Assembly (NCBI RefSeq): GCF_002114285.1
Contig: NZ_NEDJ01000006.1
Location: forward strand, 18,921 to 82,920
Length of the DNA: 64,000 bases
Direction of reading: 5' to 3'
DNA from: Halorubrum ezzemoulense DSM 17463
GTDB taxonomy: Archaea; Halobacteriota; Halobacteria; Halobacteriales; Haloferacaceae
Shown here: in pieces, positions 1 through 8,622 of the stretch
How the letters are laid out: each line of letters opens with the position of its first letter
How positions within the stretch are numbered: position 1 is the first letter of the stretch
Position numbers and translations under genes: made by a program
The notes under the pieces: model-generated
Seen by the model: only the letters and a program-made list of their open reading frames with translations
Database searches by the model: none
What the model was told of the DNA's origin: nothing

Positions 1-202
1 CGATCGCGGTCACGTCGACTCCGCGGGCCGCGAACCGGCGCGTGTGCTCGCCGGTTCCGCAGCCGACCTCCAGCAGACGCTCGGGGTCGACGCCGCGGTC
101 GGCGAGCGCGTCGAACACGAAGCCGGCGTCGCGGTCGTAGTCCCACTCCGACTGGATCGCGTCGTACAGCCGCGGGCGCTCGTCGTAGAGGCCGTCGGAC
201 AT
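1..202 (-). CDS. Class I SAM-dependent methyltransferase, N-terminal part
   Basis: Only the first 67 codons are inside the window; the gene runs off the left edge. The start is the ATG at 202. Residues 43-52 read LLEVGCGTGE, the glycine-rich motif I that binds S-adenosylmethionine in Rossmann-fold methyltransferases. The preceding segment (LYDAIQSEWDYDRDAGFVF) resembles the lead-in of Methyltransf_11/25-type enzymes. The substrate cannot be told from this fragment. It is transcribed leftward, in the same direction as the next two genes, about 77 bp from the DHH gene's stop. Confidence 0.8.
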   Translation of the reverse strand, partial: MSDGLYDERPRLYDAIQSEWDYDRDAGFVFDALADRGVDPERLLEVGCGTGEHTRRFAARGVDVTAI

Positions 203-279
203 GGCGGGAACAGGCGCTATCTCGGCGCCCGGTGATGAGTGTCTTACGCCGCCTCGGGACCGGTTCGCACGACGGCGCC

Positions 280-1776
280 TCAGTCCGTCGGGAACTCCGG
301 CGGAAGCCCGGTCGGCTGCGCCGGCGCGTCGTCGAGGGCCTCGAAGAAGCGCCCGGCGACGAACTCCTCGACGACCTCGGGCAGCGACTCCGACTCGTCG
401 ACCGCGGAGAGGATGCCGAGCGGGACCTGCGCGCCAGCCATCGAGGCGTGGCCCCCGGCCGACCCCGCGGGATCGAGCGCGTCGCGCAGCAACTCGCCGG
501 CGTCGACCTCGGCGCCGCGGGCGCGGGCAGAGCCGTAGATCACGCCGTCGGTGTAGCCGTAGACGAACGTCACTGTCACGTCCTCCAGGTCGAGAAGCCG
601 ATCGGCCGCCTGCGCGAGCGCGTCGCGGTCGGTTATCTCGCCGACGCAGGAGGCCGCGACCGACCCGCGCACGTCGCGGTTCTCGATGGCGGCCGCGAGG
701 ACGCGGAGCGTCTCCGGGCTCACGCTCGGGCTCTCGACGCGTTCGAGCGTCGACTCGTCGGCGTGCGCGAGCAGCGCGGCGGCCGCCTCGAAGTCGTCGG
801 TCGCGGTCGCGCGGGTGAAGTCCTTCGTGTCGATCCGGATGCCGTACAGCAGCGACGTGGCGAGTTCCCGGTCCGGCGCGATCCCGTACCGCGAGAGGTA
901 CTCGGCGATGAGCGTGCTCGTCGCACCGACGTCGGGCCGGATGTCGACGAACGATCCCGCGACCGGCCCCCGCGGCGGGTGGTGGTCGACGACCACGTCG
1001 ACCGGGTGGCCCTCGGGGAGGCTGTCGTTGATCCCGGCGCGGGAGTGGTCGACCAGGGCGACGCCGCCGTACTCGTCGAGGTCCACCCCGTCGAACGACC
1101 GGAGCCCGATGTCGAGGAGGTTCACCAGCGCGCGGTTCTCCTGATGGGAGATGTCGCCGCCGTAGCAGGCGTCGGCGTCGACGCCGATCGACTCCGCGAT
1201 CCGCGCCAGCCCGAGCGCGCTGGCGATGGCGTCCGGGTCGGGGTTGTCGTGCGCGACGACCAACAGGGGCCCCGAGAACCCCCGGAGCGTCGCGAGCAGC
1301 CGGGCCGGCTTCTCGCCGTCGTCGGCATTGGCGCGCGAGAGGGCCGCCCCGGGGGAGGCGCCGCGACCGTCGGCGAGTCCGATCGCCTCGGAGACCCGAT
1401 CGACGACCGCCTCGACGGGGTCGACCACGCGGTCGGCGACCGCCTCGACCGCCGCCCGCTGCTCCTCGGTCGGCGCCGTACCGAGGTGCGCGACGATCAT
1501 CGCGTCCGGGTACCTGTCCCGAGCGGCGCGCGCGGCGGCGACGTTGCGCTCGGGGTCGTCGCTCGCGACCAGCACGACCGCCGCCGAGTCCGGATACGTC
1601 GCGGGGTCGGAGGGGTCGGCCTCGACGGTGGCGACGTTGCGGTCGCGCAGCGTCGACACCCAGCCGGTGTCGTCCGTGATCGCCACCAGGTCGTCGCGGT
1701 CGCCGCGCTCCTCGCGGGCGCGCTCGACGAGCGCGTTCCCGACCGCGCTACAGCCGAGCAGCAGGCGCCGGGTCAT
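280..1776 (-). CDS. DHH/DHHA1 family phosphoesterase with N-terminal TrkA-N-like domain
   Basis: 498 residues from the ATG at 1776. Residues 1-115 begin RRLLLGCSAVGNALV, a nucleotide-binding fold like TrkA-N. From about residue 170 a RecJ-like phosphoesterase starts with VVAHDNPDPDA (metal-binding motif I), followed by VDHS near 235 and VVVDHHPPRG near 260, the DHH signature. SAGGHASMAG near 438 is the GGH motif of the DHHA1 substrate domain. The architecture suggests a cytoplasmic phosphodiesterase acting on small nucleotides or oligonucleotides; the true substrate is unknown. The frame stays open further upstream into folCP, but that part has shadow-frame composition, so the ATG at 1776 is preferred. 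folCP lies 85 bp upstream on the same strand. Confidence 0.88.
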   Translation of the reverse strand: MTRRLLLGCSAVGNALVERAREERGDRDDLVAITDDTGWVSTLRDRNVATVEADPSDPATYPDSAAVVLVASDDPERNVAAARAARDRYPDAMIVAHLGTAPTEEQRAAVEAVADRVVDPVEAVVDRVSEAIGLADGRGASPGAALSRANADDGEKPARLLATLRGFSGPLLVVAHDNPDPDAIASALGLARIAESIGVDADACYGGDISHQENRALVNLLDIGLRSFDGVDLDEYGGVALVDHSRAGINDSLPEGHPVDVVVDHHPPRGPVAGSFVDIRPDVGATSTLIAEYLSRYGIAPDRELATSLLYGIRIDTKDFTRATATDDFEAAAALLAHADESTLERVESPSVSPETLRVLAAAIENRDVRGSVAASCVGEITDRDALAQAADRLLDLEDVTVTFVYGYTDGVIYGSARARGAEVDAGELLRDALDPAGSAGGHASMAGAQVPLGILSAVDESESLPEVVEEFVAGRFFEALDDAPAQPTGLPPEFPTD

Positions 1777-1861
1777 ACCGGCGCGAGGGGATCGCGAGGC
1801 AAAACGCTGCCGTCGGCGCGGCGCGGGGCCGCTCCCGGGCCGAGCGGGCGCCGATGCCGAG

Positions 1862-4555
1862 TCACTCCGGGTCCTCCCCGGCGCGGAGCGCGCCGTTCGC
1901 CGCCGCGGCGACGTCGACCGCCGCGCGGTTCTCGGCCACGTCGTGGACCCGGACGATGTCGGCGCCGCGGTCGGCCGCAAGCGCGGTGCCGGCGACCGTC
2001 GCGTGCTCGCGGTCGTCGGCGTCGCGCCCGACCGCGCCGTACAGCGACTTGTGGGAGTGGCCGACGAGGACCGGGCAGCCGAGCGCCGCGAACTCGCCGC
2101 AGCGCGCGAGCAGCTCGAAGTCCTCCGCGGGCGACTTCCCGAAGCCGATTCCGGGGTCGACAATGACGCGGTCGCGGTCGATGCCCGCCGTGTCGGCCAG
2201 CGCGAGGCGCTCGCGCAGCGCGTCGACGACCTCGCCGACCACGTCGTCGTACTCGGGGTCGGCGTCCGGGTCGACCGGCGCGTCGAGGCTGTGCATCACG
2301 ATCACCGGGCAGTCGGCGTCGGCGACGACCGACCGCATCGCCGGGTCCTCCAGCCCCGTCACGTCGTTGATGATGTCCGCGCCCGCCTCCAGCGCCGCCC
2401 GGGCGACCGCCGGCTTGCGCGTGTCGACCGAGACGAGCACGTCCCCGGACCCGACCGCGGGCACCGACTGGATCGCCTCGATCGTCGGGACGACGCGCTC
2501 GATCTCCTCGTCCGCCGGGACCGGGTCCGCGCCCGGACGGGTCGACTCGCCGCCGACGTCGACGATGTCGACCCCGGCGTCGACCATCCGCTCGACGCCC
2601 GCGACCGCGTCGTCGAGGTCGGCGTGGCGCCCCCCGTCGTGGAAGGAGTCCGGCGTGACGTTGAGCACGCCCATCACGGCGGTCCGGTCGCTCCACGGGA
2701 ACTCCGGGGCGGGCTCGTCGCCCTCGGAGCTCCGACCGCCGTCCGGCGCCTCGATCCCGGCGGCCGCGGCGAGGTCGGCCGCCACACCCCCGAGCCCGCC
2801 GCCGTCGCTCGCGGCGAGCCGGTCGACGAGCGCGCGGAGCTCGGCGACCGTTCCCGCGACGGTGACGGGGACGTGCTCGCCGCCGGCCCCCCGGTCCTCG
2901 TTCGCGCCGAGCCCCCCGAGCGCCGCGTCGCCGCCGACGATCCGCGCCGCGGCCGCGACGCGCTCGGCCCGATCGCCTCGTAGCCGGAGCGTGAGGGTGC
3001 GGTGGTCGACGCCGTCCCGGTGCGCCGCGATCCCGTCTGGTTGAACGCCGGCCGTGTCGAGCGCGTGGGCCGCGCCGTCGACGCCGCGGACCGTCCGCTC
3101 GCGGACCGTTCGCATCCGCGCCGCCCGGGCCTCGGCGACGGCGAACAGCGAGCCGACGAGCAGCACGCAGTCGCCCGCCTCGGCGCGGTCGACCGCCGCC
3201 GCGAGCGCGTCCGCCACGTCGTCGCCGGCGGTCACGCGGTCGACGCCGGCGGAGCGCAGCGCCGCCGCGAGGACCGCGGGGTCCTCGGCGCGGTCGATGG
3301 CGGGCCGGCAGGTGACCGCCGTCGCCGCGTCCGGGAGCGCCGCAGCCGTCTCGGCGTGGTCCTTGTCGTGCATCGCCGCGTACACGAGGTGGAGGTCGTC
3401 GTAGTCGTACTCGGCGAGCGTCGCGGCGAGCGTGCGGGCGGCCGCGGGGTTGTGCGCGCCGTCGAGGACGGTCAGCGGCGCGGTGTCGACCACCTCGAAC
3501 CGGCCGGGCCACGTCGCCCGCGCGAGGCCGTCGCGCACGTCGCGGTCGTCGAGGTCGGTTCGCAACGCTGCCGCGGTCCGGTCCGCGAGCGCGACGGCGA
3601 CGGCCGCGTTCGTCGCCTGATGGCGCCCGACGAGCGGGATTCGGTAGGTGCCCTCGCGCTCGCCGGCGAGCGCGACCTCGGCGTCGGTGGCGCTGACGCG
3701 ACCCTCGTAGCTCGCCGCGAACGCCGGCGGGTCGTCGGGTTCGGCGTCGCTATCGGTGGGGTCGGCGCCCTCGTCGCGCTCGTTGGGTTCAGCGTCCTCG
3801 TCGCTATCGTCGGCTTCGGTGTCCTCGTCCCTATCGTCGGCTTCGGCGTCCTCGTCGCTATCATCGGGATCGGCCGCCTCCGACGCGCCGTCTCCGACCA
3901 CTCGCGTCACCGGCGCGCCCGCCTCGCCGGCGACCTCGCGGACCACGTCGAGCGCCTCGCCCTCACAGGCGGTGACGAGCGGCGCGTCGGGGTGGGCGAT
4001 CCGGGCCTTCGTCCGGGCGATCTCGGCGATCGTGTCGCCCAGCACGTCGGTGTGTTCGAGCGAGACGTTCGTCACGGCGGTCGCGACGGGGTCGACCGCG
4101 CTGGTCGCGTCGTACTCGCCGCCGAGGCCGACCTCCAGGACGGCCACGTCCACGTCGCGCCGCGCGAACTCGCCGACGGCCATCGCCGTGACGACCTCGA
4201 AGAAGGTGAGCGGCTCGCCGGCGGCCGCCCGGTCGATCAGCCACGGGCGCACCGCCTCGACGAAGTCGGCGATCGCCGACTCGGTCATCTGCCGGCCGTC
4301 GACGCGGACCCGCTCGGCGAGCGCGGAGAGGTGCGGCGAGGTGTACAGCCCCACCGACAGCCCCGCCTCCCGGAGGACCGACTCGGTCAGCCGCGCCGCG
4401 CTGCCCTTCCCGTTCGAGCCGGCGATCTGGACGAACGGAACGTCCGCCTGCGGGTCCCCGAGGTGCGCGAGCAGCGCCTCCACCCGATCCGTGCCGGGCT
4501 TGACCGAGAAGCGGCGGAGGTCGAAGAGGAACGCCGCCGCCTCGTGGTAGTGCAT
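1862..4555 (-). CDS. folCP: FolCP: fused folylpolyglutamate/dihydrofolate synthase and dihydropteroate synthase
   Basis: 897 residues joining two folate enzymes. Residues 1-480 are the Mur-ligase-like FolC half: P-loop IAGSNGKGSA at 44-53, TSPHLS, LEVGLGGEYDAT and the ligase motif LDGAHNP. From about residue 620 the DHPS half begins with MGVLNVTPDSFHDGG, then GGESTRPGA, DIINDV and DPGIGFGKS. The enzyme would condense pterin diphosphate with p-aminobenzoate and then add glutamate. The FolC-FolP fusion is known from haloarchaea. An acidic insert of 9-residue repeats interrupts FolC at about residues 220-270. The ATG at 4555 (MHYHEAAAFLFDLRRF) matches the FolC N-terminus. A longer frame to 4624 adds 23 unlikely residues. 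Confidence 0.95.
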   Translation of the reverse strand: MHYHEAAAFLFDLRRFSVKPGTDRVEALLAHLGDPQADVPFVQIAGSNGKGSAARLTESVLREAGLSVGLYTSPHLSALAERVRVDGRQMTESAIADFVEAVRPWLIDRAAAGEPLTFFEVVTAMAVGEFARRDVDVAVLEVGLGGEYDATSAVDPVATAVTNVSLEHTDVLGDTIAEIARTKARIAHPDAPLVTACEGEALDVVREVAGEAGAPVTRVVGDGASEAADPDDSDEDAEADDRDEDTEADDSDEDAEPNERDEGADPTDSDAEPDDPPAFAASYEGRVSATDAEVALAGEREGTYRIPLVGRHQATNAAVAVALADRTAAALRTDLDDRDVRDGLARATWPGRFEVVDTAPLTVLDGAHNPAAARTLAATLAEYDYDDLHLVYAAMHDKDHAETAAALPDAATAVTCRPAIDRAEDPAVLAAALRSAGVDRVTAGDDVADALAAAVDRAEAGDCVLLVGSLFAVAEARAARMRTVRERTVRGVDGAAHALDTAGVQPDGIAAHRDGVDHRTLTLRLRGDRAERVAAAARIVGGDAALGGLGANEDRGAGGEHVPVTVAGTVAELRALVDRLAASDGGGLGGVAADLAAAAGIEAPDGGRSSEGDEPAPEFPWSDRTAVMGVLNVTPDSFHDGGRHADLDDAVAGVERMVDAGVDIVDVGGESTRPGADPVPADEEIERVVPTIEAIQSVPAVGSGDVLVSVDTRKPAVARAALEAGADIINDVTGLEDPAMRSVVADADCPVIVMHSLDAPVDPDADPEYDDVVGEVVDALRERLALADTAGIDRDRVIVDPGIGFGKSPAEDFELLARCGEFAALGCPVLVGHSHKSLYGAVGRDADDREHATVAGTALAADRGADIVRVHDVAENRAAVDVAAAANGALRAGEDPE
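3766..3873. repeat. Four 27-bp tandem repeats inside folCP
   Basis: Consecutive 27-bp units start at 3766, 3793, 3820 and 3847. The last three are nearly identical on the plus strand (cgtcctcgtcgctatcgtcg then gcttcgg, with point changes); the first is more diverged. On the coding (minus) strand each encodes a 9-residue acidic unit such as DDSDEDAEA or DDRDEDTEA. The repeat keeps the reading frame and forms a surface-type acidic insert in the FolC domain, so it is a coding minisatellite. Confidence 0.9.
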
Positions 4556-4701
4556 GTCCCGTGAGTCGGCGGCGCGTCGCTTAGACGTAACGGACCTGAC
4601 CGGGAGGGCGGGCGCGGTGACCACGACCGCGCCGGAGGGGCCGACACCCCTGCGTCGACCGAAAAGTAACCCTTACGCGCGCGGCGGCCGCAGTCGATCG
4701 C

Positions 4702-5736
4702 ATGGACGAGACAGCGACCGCCGACGCCGCCGCGGGAACGGCCGCCGACGGGGCCGCGGCCGACCCCGTCGTCGCCGGCGAGGGGGTCCGGAAGGAGTAC
4801 GGCGAGGTCGTCGCGCTCGACGGGGTCGACCTCGACGTCGCGGCCGGCGAGGTGTTCGGGCTCATCGGACCGAACGGCGCCGGGAAGACGACGCTGGTGC
4901 GCGCGCTCACGGGGACCACCGAGGCCGAGGGCGACCTGCGCGTCTTCGGCGAGGCGCCGGCGGCGGTCGACCCGGCCCGGATCGGGCTGCTGCCGCAGTC
5001 GTTCGACCCGCCCGCGCGGCTCACGGCCCGGGAGCTGGTCGACTACTACGGCGGGCTGTACGACGCGGCCCGCGACACCGAGTCCGTCCTCGACGACGTG
5101 GGGATGGCGGACGACGCCGACGCCTGGTACGAGACGCTCTCCGGGGGCCAGCAGCGGCGCACCTGCGTCGCGACCGCCGTCGTCAACGACCCCGACCTCC
5201 TCTTCCTCGACGAGCCGACGACGGGGATCGACCCGGCCGGCCGCCGGGCGATCCACCGCCTGATCGAGCGGCTCGCGGCCGGCGGGACGACCGTCTTCCT
5301 CACGAGCCACGCGATGGACGAGGTCGAGCGGCTCGCCGACCGGGTCGCGCTGCTCCGCGACGGGCGGGTCGTCGCGAGCGGAGCCCCCGACCGACTGGTC
5401 GCCGAGCACGGCGGCGCGCCCCGCCTCGACGCCGACACCGCGACGGCGACGGGCGAGGAGACCGTCGAGCGCGTCGCGGCCGGCGTCCGCGAGCGCCTCG
5501 GGGACGACCCGACCGTCGAGGCGACCGACGGCGGGCTCCGGGTGCGCGGCGTCCGCCCGGAGGCGATCGGGGACGCGGTCGACGCGGTCGACGCGGCCGG
5601 CGTCGCGTTCGACTCGCTCTCGTGGTCCGAGCCGTCGCTGGAGGACGTGTACCTGCGGCTCACCGGCGAGGAGTACGCGCGGCGGGGCGGCGCGGCGGAG
5701 GCGACCGAGGCCGTCACCGACGGAGGGGAGCGATGA
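4702..5736 (+). CDS. ABC transporter ATP-binding protein (ABC-2 exporter type)
   Basis: 344 residues. Walker A is GPNGAGKTT (about 57-65), the signature is LSGGQQRR, Walker B is LLFLDEPTTGID and the H-loop is LTSHAMDE. This DrrA/CcmA/NatA-like layout with the TTGID motif is typical of ATPases driving ABC-2 exporters. An alanine-rich, acidic N-terminal extension of about 25 residues precedes the domain. The C-terminal 90 residues are the usual accessory region of this family, ending EPSLEDVYLRLTG. The next gene, its membrane partner, overlaps by ATGA (5733-5736), so the two are co-translated. The exported substrate is unknown. Confidence 0.93.
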   Translation: MDETATADAAAGTAADGAAADPVVAGEGVRKEYGEVVALDGVDLDVAAGEVFGLIGPNGAGKTTLVRALTGTTEAEGDLRVFGEAPAAVDPARIGLLPQSFDPPARLTARELVDYYGGLYDAARDTESVLDDVGMADDADAWYETLSGGQQRRTCVATAVVNDPDLLFLDEPTTGIDPAGRRAIHRLIERLAAGGTTVFLTSHAMDEVERLADRVALLRDGRVVASGAPDRLVAEHGGAPRLDADTATATGEETVERVAAGVRERLGDDPTVEATDGGLRVRGVRPEAIGDAVDAVDAAGVAFDSLSWSEPSLEDVYLRLTGEEYARRGGAAEATEAVTDGGER

Positions 5737-6488
5737 GCCGCCTCGGGCGGGTCCGGACGGAGGCGGTCGCGGCGGCGCGCTCGTTCACGCGCCGCCGGAC
5801 GGCGGTGTTCTTCACCTTCTTCTTCCCGGTCATCCTCGTCGTCATCTTCGGCGCGCTGGTGCGGACCCAGCCGACCGGCGGCGGCCTCTTCGCCGAGCCC
5901 GCGGGCTACTACATCCCCGGCTACCTCGCGGTCGTCGTCCTGTTCACGCCGCTGTCGCGCGTCGGGTCCGAGATCGCGCGCCACCGCGACGGCGGGCGGT
6001 TCGAGAAGCTCGCGACGACGCCCCTCTCCCGCGCCGAGTGGCTGCTCGCGCACACGCTCGTCAACGTCGGGATCATCGGCGCCGCGAGCCTGCTCATCCT
6101 CGGGCTCGTGCTGGCGGTGACCGACGCGACGCTCATCCTCTCGCCCGCGCTGGCCGTCCTGCCGGTCTTCGTCGCGGTCGCGGTCGCGCTGTTCTGCGGG
6201 CTCGGGGCCGTCCTCGGCGCGCTCGCCGACTCGCAGGACGGCGTGATCGCCGCGAGCAACACGGTCGCGCTCCCGCTCCTCTTCCTCTCCGAGACGTTCG
6301 TCACCCCGTCGCTGCTGCCGGCGTGGTTCCGGCCCGCGGTCGCGGCCTCGCCGCTGACGTACTTCGCGCGGGGGACCCGGGCGATCACCTTCGAGGGCGG
6401 CGCGTGGACCGGCGACCTGCTGGTGTTGACCGCGCTCGCGGCCGTCTTCCTCGCGGTCGGCGCGTACGCGGTCCCGCGCACCGAGTGA
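5733..6488 (+). CDS. ABC-2 type transporter permease
   Basis: 251 residues. The start ATG overlaps the stop of the ATPase gene. About six hydrophobic segments are visible, starting with FFTFFFPVILVVIFGALV near residue 27. ARHRDGGRFEKLATTPLSR sits in the cytosolic loop typical of ABC-2 permeases, and the ABC2-type region LSETFVTPSLLPAWF then PLTYFARGTRA lies near the C-terminus. It would form the membrane half of an exporter with the preceding ATPase. Drug, lipid or polysaccharide precursors are all possible cargo; the sequence does not decide. Confidence 0.92.
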   Translation: MSRLGRVRTEAVAAARSFTRRRTAVFFTFFFPVILVVIFGALVRTQPTGGGLFAEPAGYYIPGYLAVVVLFTPLSRVGSEIARHRDGGRFEKLATTPLSRAEWLLAHTLVNVGIIGAASLLILGLVLAVTDATLILSPALAVLPVFVAVAVALFCGLGAVLGALADSQDGVIAASNTVALPLLFLSETFVTPSLLPAWFRPAVAASPLTYFARGTRAITFEGGAWTGDLLVLTALAAVFLAVGAYAVPRTE

Positions 6489-6532
6489 GGGCTCGCCTCC
6501 GAGGCGGCGTCGGCGCCGCGGTTCGGAACCGT

Positions 6533-6541
6533 TCATTTATG
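6533..6541 (+). promoter_or_regulatory. TATA-like element before the small zinc protein
   Basis: ttcatttatg in a GC-rich surrounding. A start site about 25-28 bp on would fall near 6562 and leave a short leader that includes gagaggaagg, a purine-rich ribosome-binding sequence directly before the TTG at 6580. Confidence 0.45.
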
Positions 6542-6579
6542 TTCACAGCCCGCGCATCCGTGAACCGAGAGGAAGGCCG

Positions 6580-6723
6580 TTGACCACCGTTCACTTCACC
6601 TGTCCGGACTGCGACCAGACTATCGAGGTCAACGACGCGATGCGAAAGACGATCCTCGACACCGGCTGCCCGGTGTGTACCGCGGCCGCGGCCGAGGAGC
6701 ACTTCGCCGTGACCTGTGAGTAG
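6580..6723 (+). CDS. Small zinc-ribbon protein (DUF7560-like)
   Basis: 47 residues from a TTG start. CPDC (residues 8-11) and CPVC (30-33) make a two-knuckle zinc site. It reads HFTCPDCDQTIEVND then RKTILDTGCPVC. The TTG is chosen because the only later ATG (6640) would remove the first CxxC pair, and because a purine-rich ribosome-binding stretch precedes it. The protein resembles the many small haloarchaeal zinc-finger proteins annotated as DUF7560; the name is from memory. Its function is unknown. Confidence 0.7.
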   Translation: MTTVHFTCPDCDQTIEVNDAMRKTILDTGCPVCTAAAAEEHFAVTCE

Positions 6724-6812
6724 CCGCCGCTGGGACCCTGCGATCGACACTCGTTGACACATCGCGTCCGCTTGCTGTGCCTTTTTGAGTCGACCGCGAC
6801 AACCGTTCGGCG

Positions 6813-7826
6813 ATGACGCCCGAACTCGACGAGATCGACCTGGGAACCGTGCCGCTCGGCCGAACCGGCCTGCGGACGAGCGAGCTCCAGTTCGGCACGT
6901 GGCGGTTCGGCCGCGTGACCGAGGCGGGGAACGTGGAGATCGACGAGGAGCGCGCCCACGAGCTGCTCGACGCCTACGAGGCGGCCGGCGGGCGGTACAT
7001 CGACACCGCCGACGTGTACGGCGGCGGCGACTGCGAGCGCTGGATCGGCGACTGGCTCGCCGAGCGGGACCGGGAGCGCTACACGATCGCGTCGAAGGTG
7101 TACTGGCAGATCCGCGACGGCGACCCGAACAGCCGCGGGACGAACCGCAAGAACGTCCGCCACCGCGTCGACGCCCTCCTCGACCGGCTCGACACCGACT
7201 ACATCGATGTCCTCTACATCCACCGCTGGGACGACGAGACGCCGGCCCGCGAGCTGATGAAGACGCTCAACGGGCTCGTCGAGTCCGGCAAGGTCCACTA
7301 CCTCGGCGCCTCCACGCTCCGCCCGAACGCCTGGAAGGTCGCCCGCGCCAACGCGATCGCCCGCAGCGAGGGGTGGGAGCCGTTCACGGTGCTCCAGCCG
7401 CGGTACAACCTCGTCGACCGCGAGATCGAGGGGGACTACCTCGAGTTCGCGCGCCAGCAGAATCTCGCCGTCTCCCCGTGGAGCCCGCTCGGGCAGGGCT
7501 TCCTGACGGGGAAGTACGACCGCGACGCGGACCTCCCCGACGACTCGAAGGCCGCCGAGTCGAGCCGCTTCCAGGAGGCGTACCTCACCGAGGAGAACTT
7601 CGACGTCCACGACGAGCTGGACGCGGTCGCCGACGAGGTCGGCGCGTCGCCCGCGCAGACCGCGCTCGCGTGGCTCGCGCACCGCGACGGCGTCACCGCG
7701 CCCATCGTCGGCGCCCGGACGGTCGACCAGCTGCGCGAGAACCTCGCGGCGGCGACGATCGACCTGTCGGACGAGCAGGTCGACCGGCTGACCGCGGCCA
7801 AGCCGGGGCCGTACGACGCGCTGTAG
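6813..7826 (+). CDS. Aldo/keto reductase
   Basis: 337 residues, the usual length of the family. The (beta/alpha)8 barrel signatures are present: GRTGLRTSELQFGTW at the N-terminus, YIDTADVYGGG with the catalytic Asp and Tyr, IASKVYW with the catalytic Lys, and DVLYIHRWD with the catalytic His. The C-terminal cofactor loop reads IVGARTVDQLRENL, typical for NADP(H)-binding AKRs. It likely reduces aldehydes or ketones in the cytoplasm; the substrate is unknown. A T-rich TATA-like element (6780-6786) lies about 30 bp before the ATG. It stands alone and converges with hisH. Confidence 0.92.
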   Translation: MTPELDEIDLGTVPLGRTGLRTSELQFGTWRFGRVTEAGNVEIDEERAHELLDAYEAAGGRYIDTADVYGGGDCERWIGDWLAERDRERYTIASKVYWQIRDGDPNSRGTNRKNVRHRVDALLDRLDTDYIDVLYIHRWDDETPARELMKTLNGLVESGKVHYLGASTLRPNAWKVARANAIARSEGWEPFTVLQPRYNLVDREIEGDYLEFARQQNLAVSPWSPLGQGFLTGKYDRDADLPDDSKAAESSRFQEAYLTEENFDVHDELDAVADEVGASPAQTALAWLAHRDGVTAPIVGARTVDQLRENLAAATIDLSDEQVDRLTAAKPGPYDAL

Positions 7827-7839
7827 AAGGGAACGGGGG

Positions 7840-8493
7840 CTACCGCTCCGCGCAGTAGTCGACGAAGTTCCGCAGGATCGTCAGCCCCGTCTCGCCGCTC
7901 TTCTCGGGGTGGAACTGCGTGCCGAACACGTTGCCGGCCTCGTTGGCGACGACCGCCGGGAAGTCGACCCCGTAGTCGGCGGTGGCGACGACCGCGTCGG
8001 CGTCGTCCGGCTCGGCGTAGTAGGAGTGGACGAAGTAGGCGTACTCGCCGTCGACTCCCTCGACCAGCGGGTGCTCCCGCTCGACTTCCAGCTCGTTCCA
8101 GCCCATGTGCGGCACCTTCCGGTCCACCTCGAAGCGCACGTTGGTACCGGAGATCAGGTCGAGTCCGGTCACCTCGCCCTCGCCCTCGTGGTCGGCCTCC
8201 TCGCTCGTCGTCAGGAGCATCTGCATCCCGAGACAGATCCCGAAGAGGGGGCGACCGGCCTCGGCGTGGTCGGTCAACGCCTCGCGCAGCGGGCCGGCGT
8301 TCTCCATCCCCTCGCGGAACGCGCCGACGCCCGGGAGAACGACGCCGTCGGCCGCGGCGAACGCCTCGGGATCGTCGGTGATCTCGACGGTCGCGCCCGC
8401 GCGCTCCAACCCCCGAGTCGCCGACCGGAGGTTCCCGAGCCCGTAGTCCACGAGCGCGACGGACACGTCGCGGTCCGGTGGAGATTCGTCCAT
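7840..8493 (-). CDS. hisH: Imidazole glycerol phosphate synthase, glutaminase subunit HisH
   Basis: 217 residues. This is a class I glutamine amidotransferase: VLPGVGAF near residue 53, GICLGMQML with the nucleophilic Cys, and GTQFHPEKSG with the catalytic His and Glu. VDYGLGNLRS near the N-terminus is diagnostic for HisH. It supplies ammonia to HisF for the fifth step of histidine synthesis. No hisF is adjacent, as is common in haloarchaea where his genes are scattered; hisE lies 7 kb away. An acidic leader of about nine residues precedes the conserved start. Confidence 0.96.
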   Translation of the reverse strand: MDESPPDRDVSVALVDYGLGNLRSATRGLERAGATVEITDDPEAFAAADGVVLPGVGAFREGMENAGPLREALTDHAEAGRPLFGICLGMQMLLTTSEEADHEGEGEVTGLDLISGTNVRFEVDRKVPHMGWNELEVEREHPLVEGVDGEYAYFVHSYYAEPDDADAVVATADYGVDFPAVVANEAGNVFGTQFHPEKSGETGLTILRNFVDYCAER

Positions 8494-8548
8494 GGTTCCG
8501 GTTCGCGACCGCGGTGGAAGTCAGTTTCCATCCGTGAGGCGTTGCATA

Positions 8549-8573
8549 GCGGTACGTAGCCGTACGTATATTT
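8549..8573 (+). promoter_or_regulatory. Divergent promoter region with a repeated tacgta motif
   Basis: Between hisH (leftward) and phnD (rightward) the sequence ggtacgtagccgtacgtata repeats gtacgta twice in 16 bp, immediately followed by the TATA-like cgtatatttg. A transcript from this box would begin near 8597, 25 bp before phnD. The repeated half-sites could be an operator for the transporter operon; that is inference. Confidence 0.45.
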
Positions 8574-8622
8574 GAACAGCAACACTTTTGATAGAACAGT
8601 AAAACCCACACACGTACTCCTC

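Noticed and set aside
3766..3873. Regular 27-bp repeats as a CRISPR array
   Set aside because: The units are contiguous, with no spacers, in frame inside folCP.
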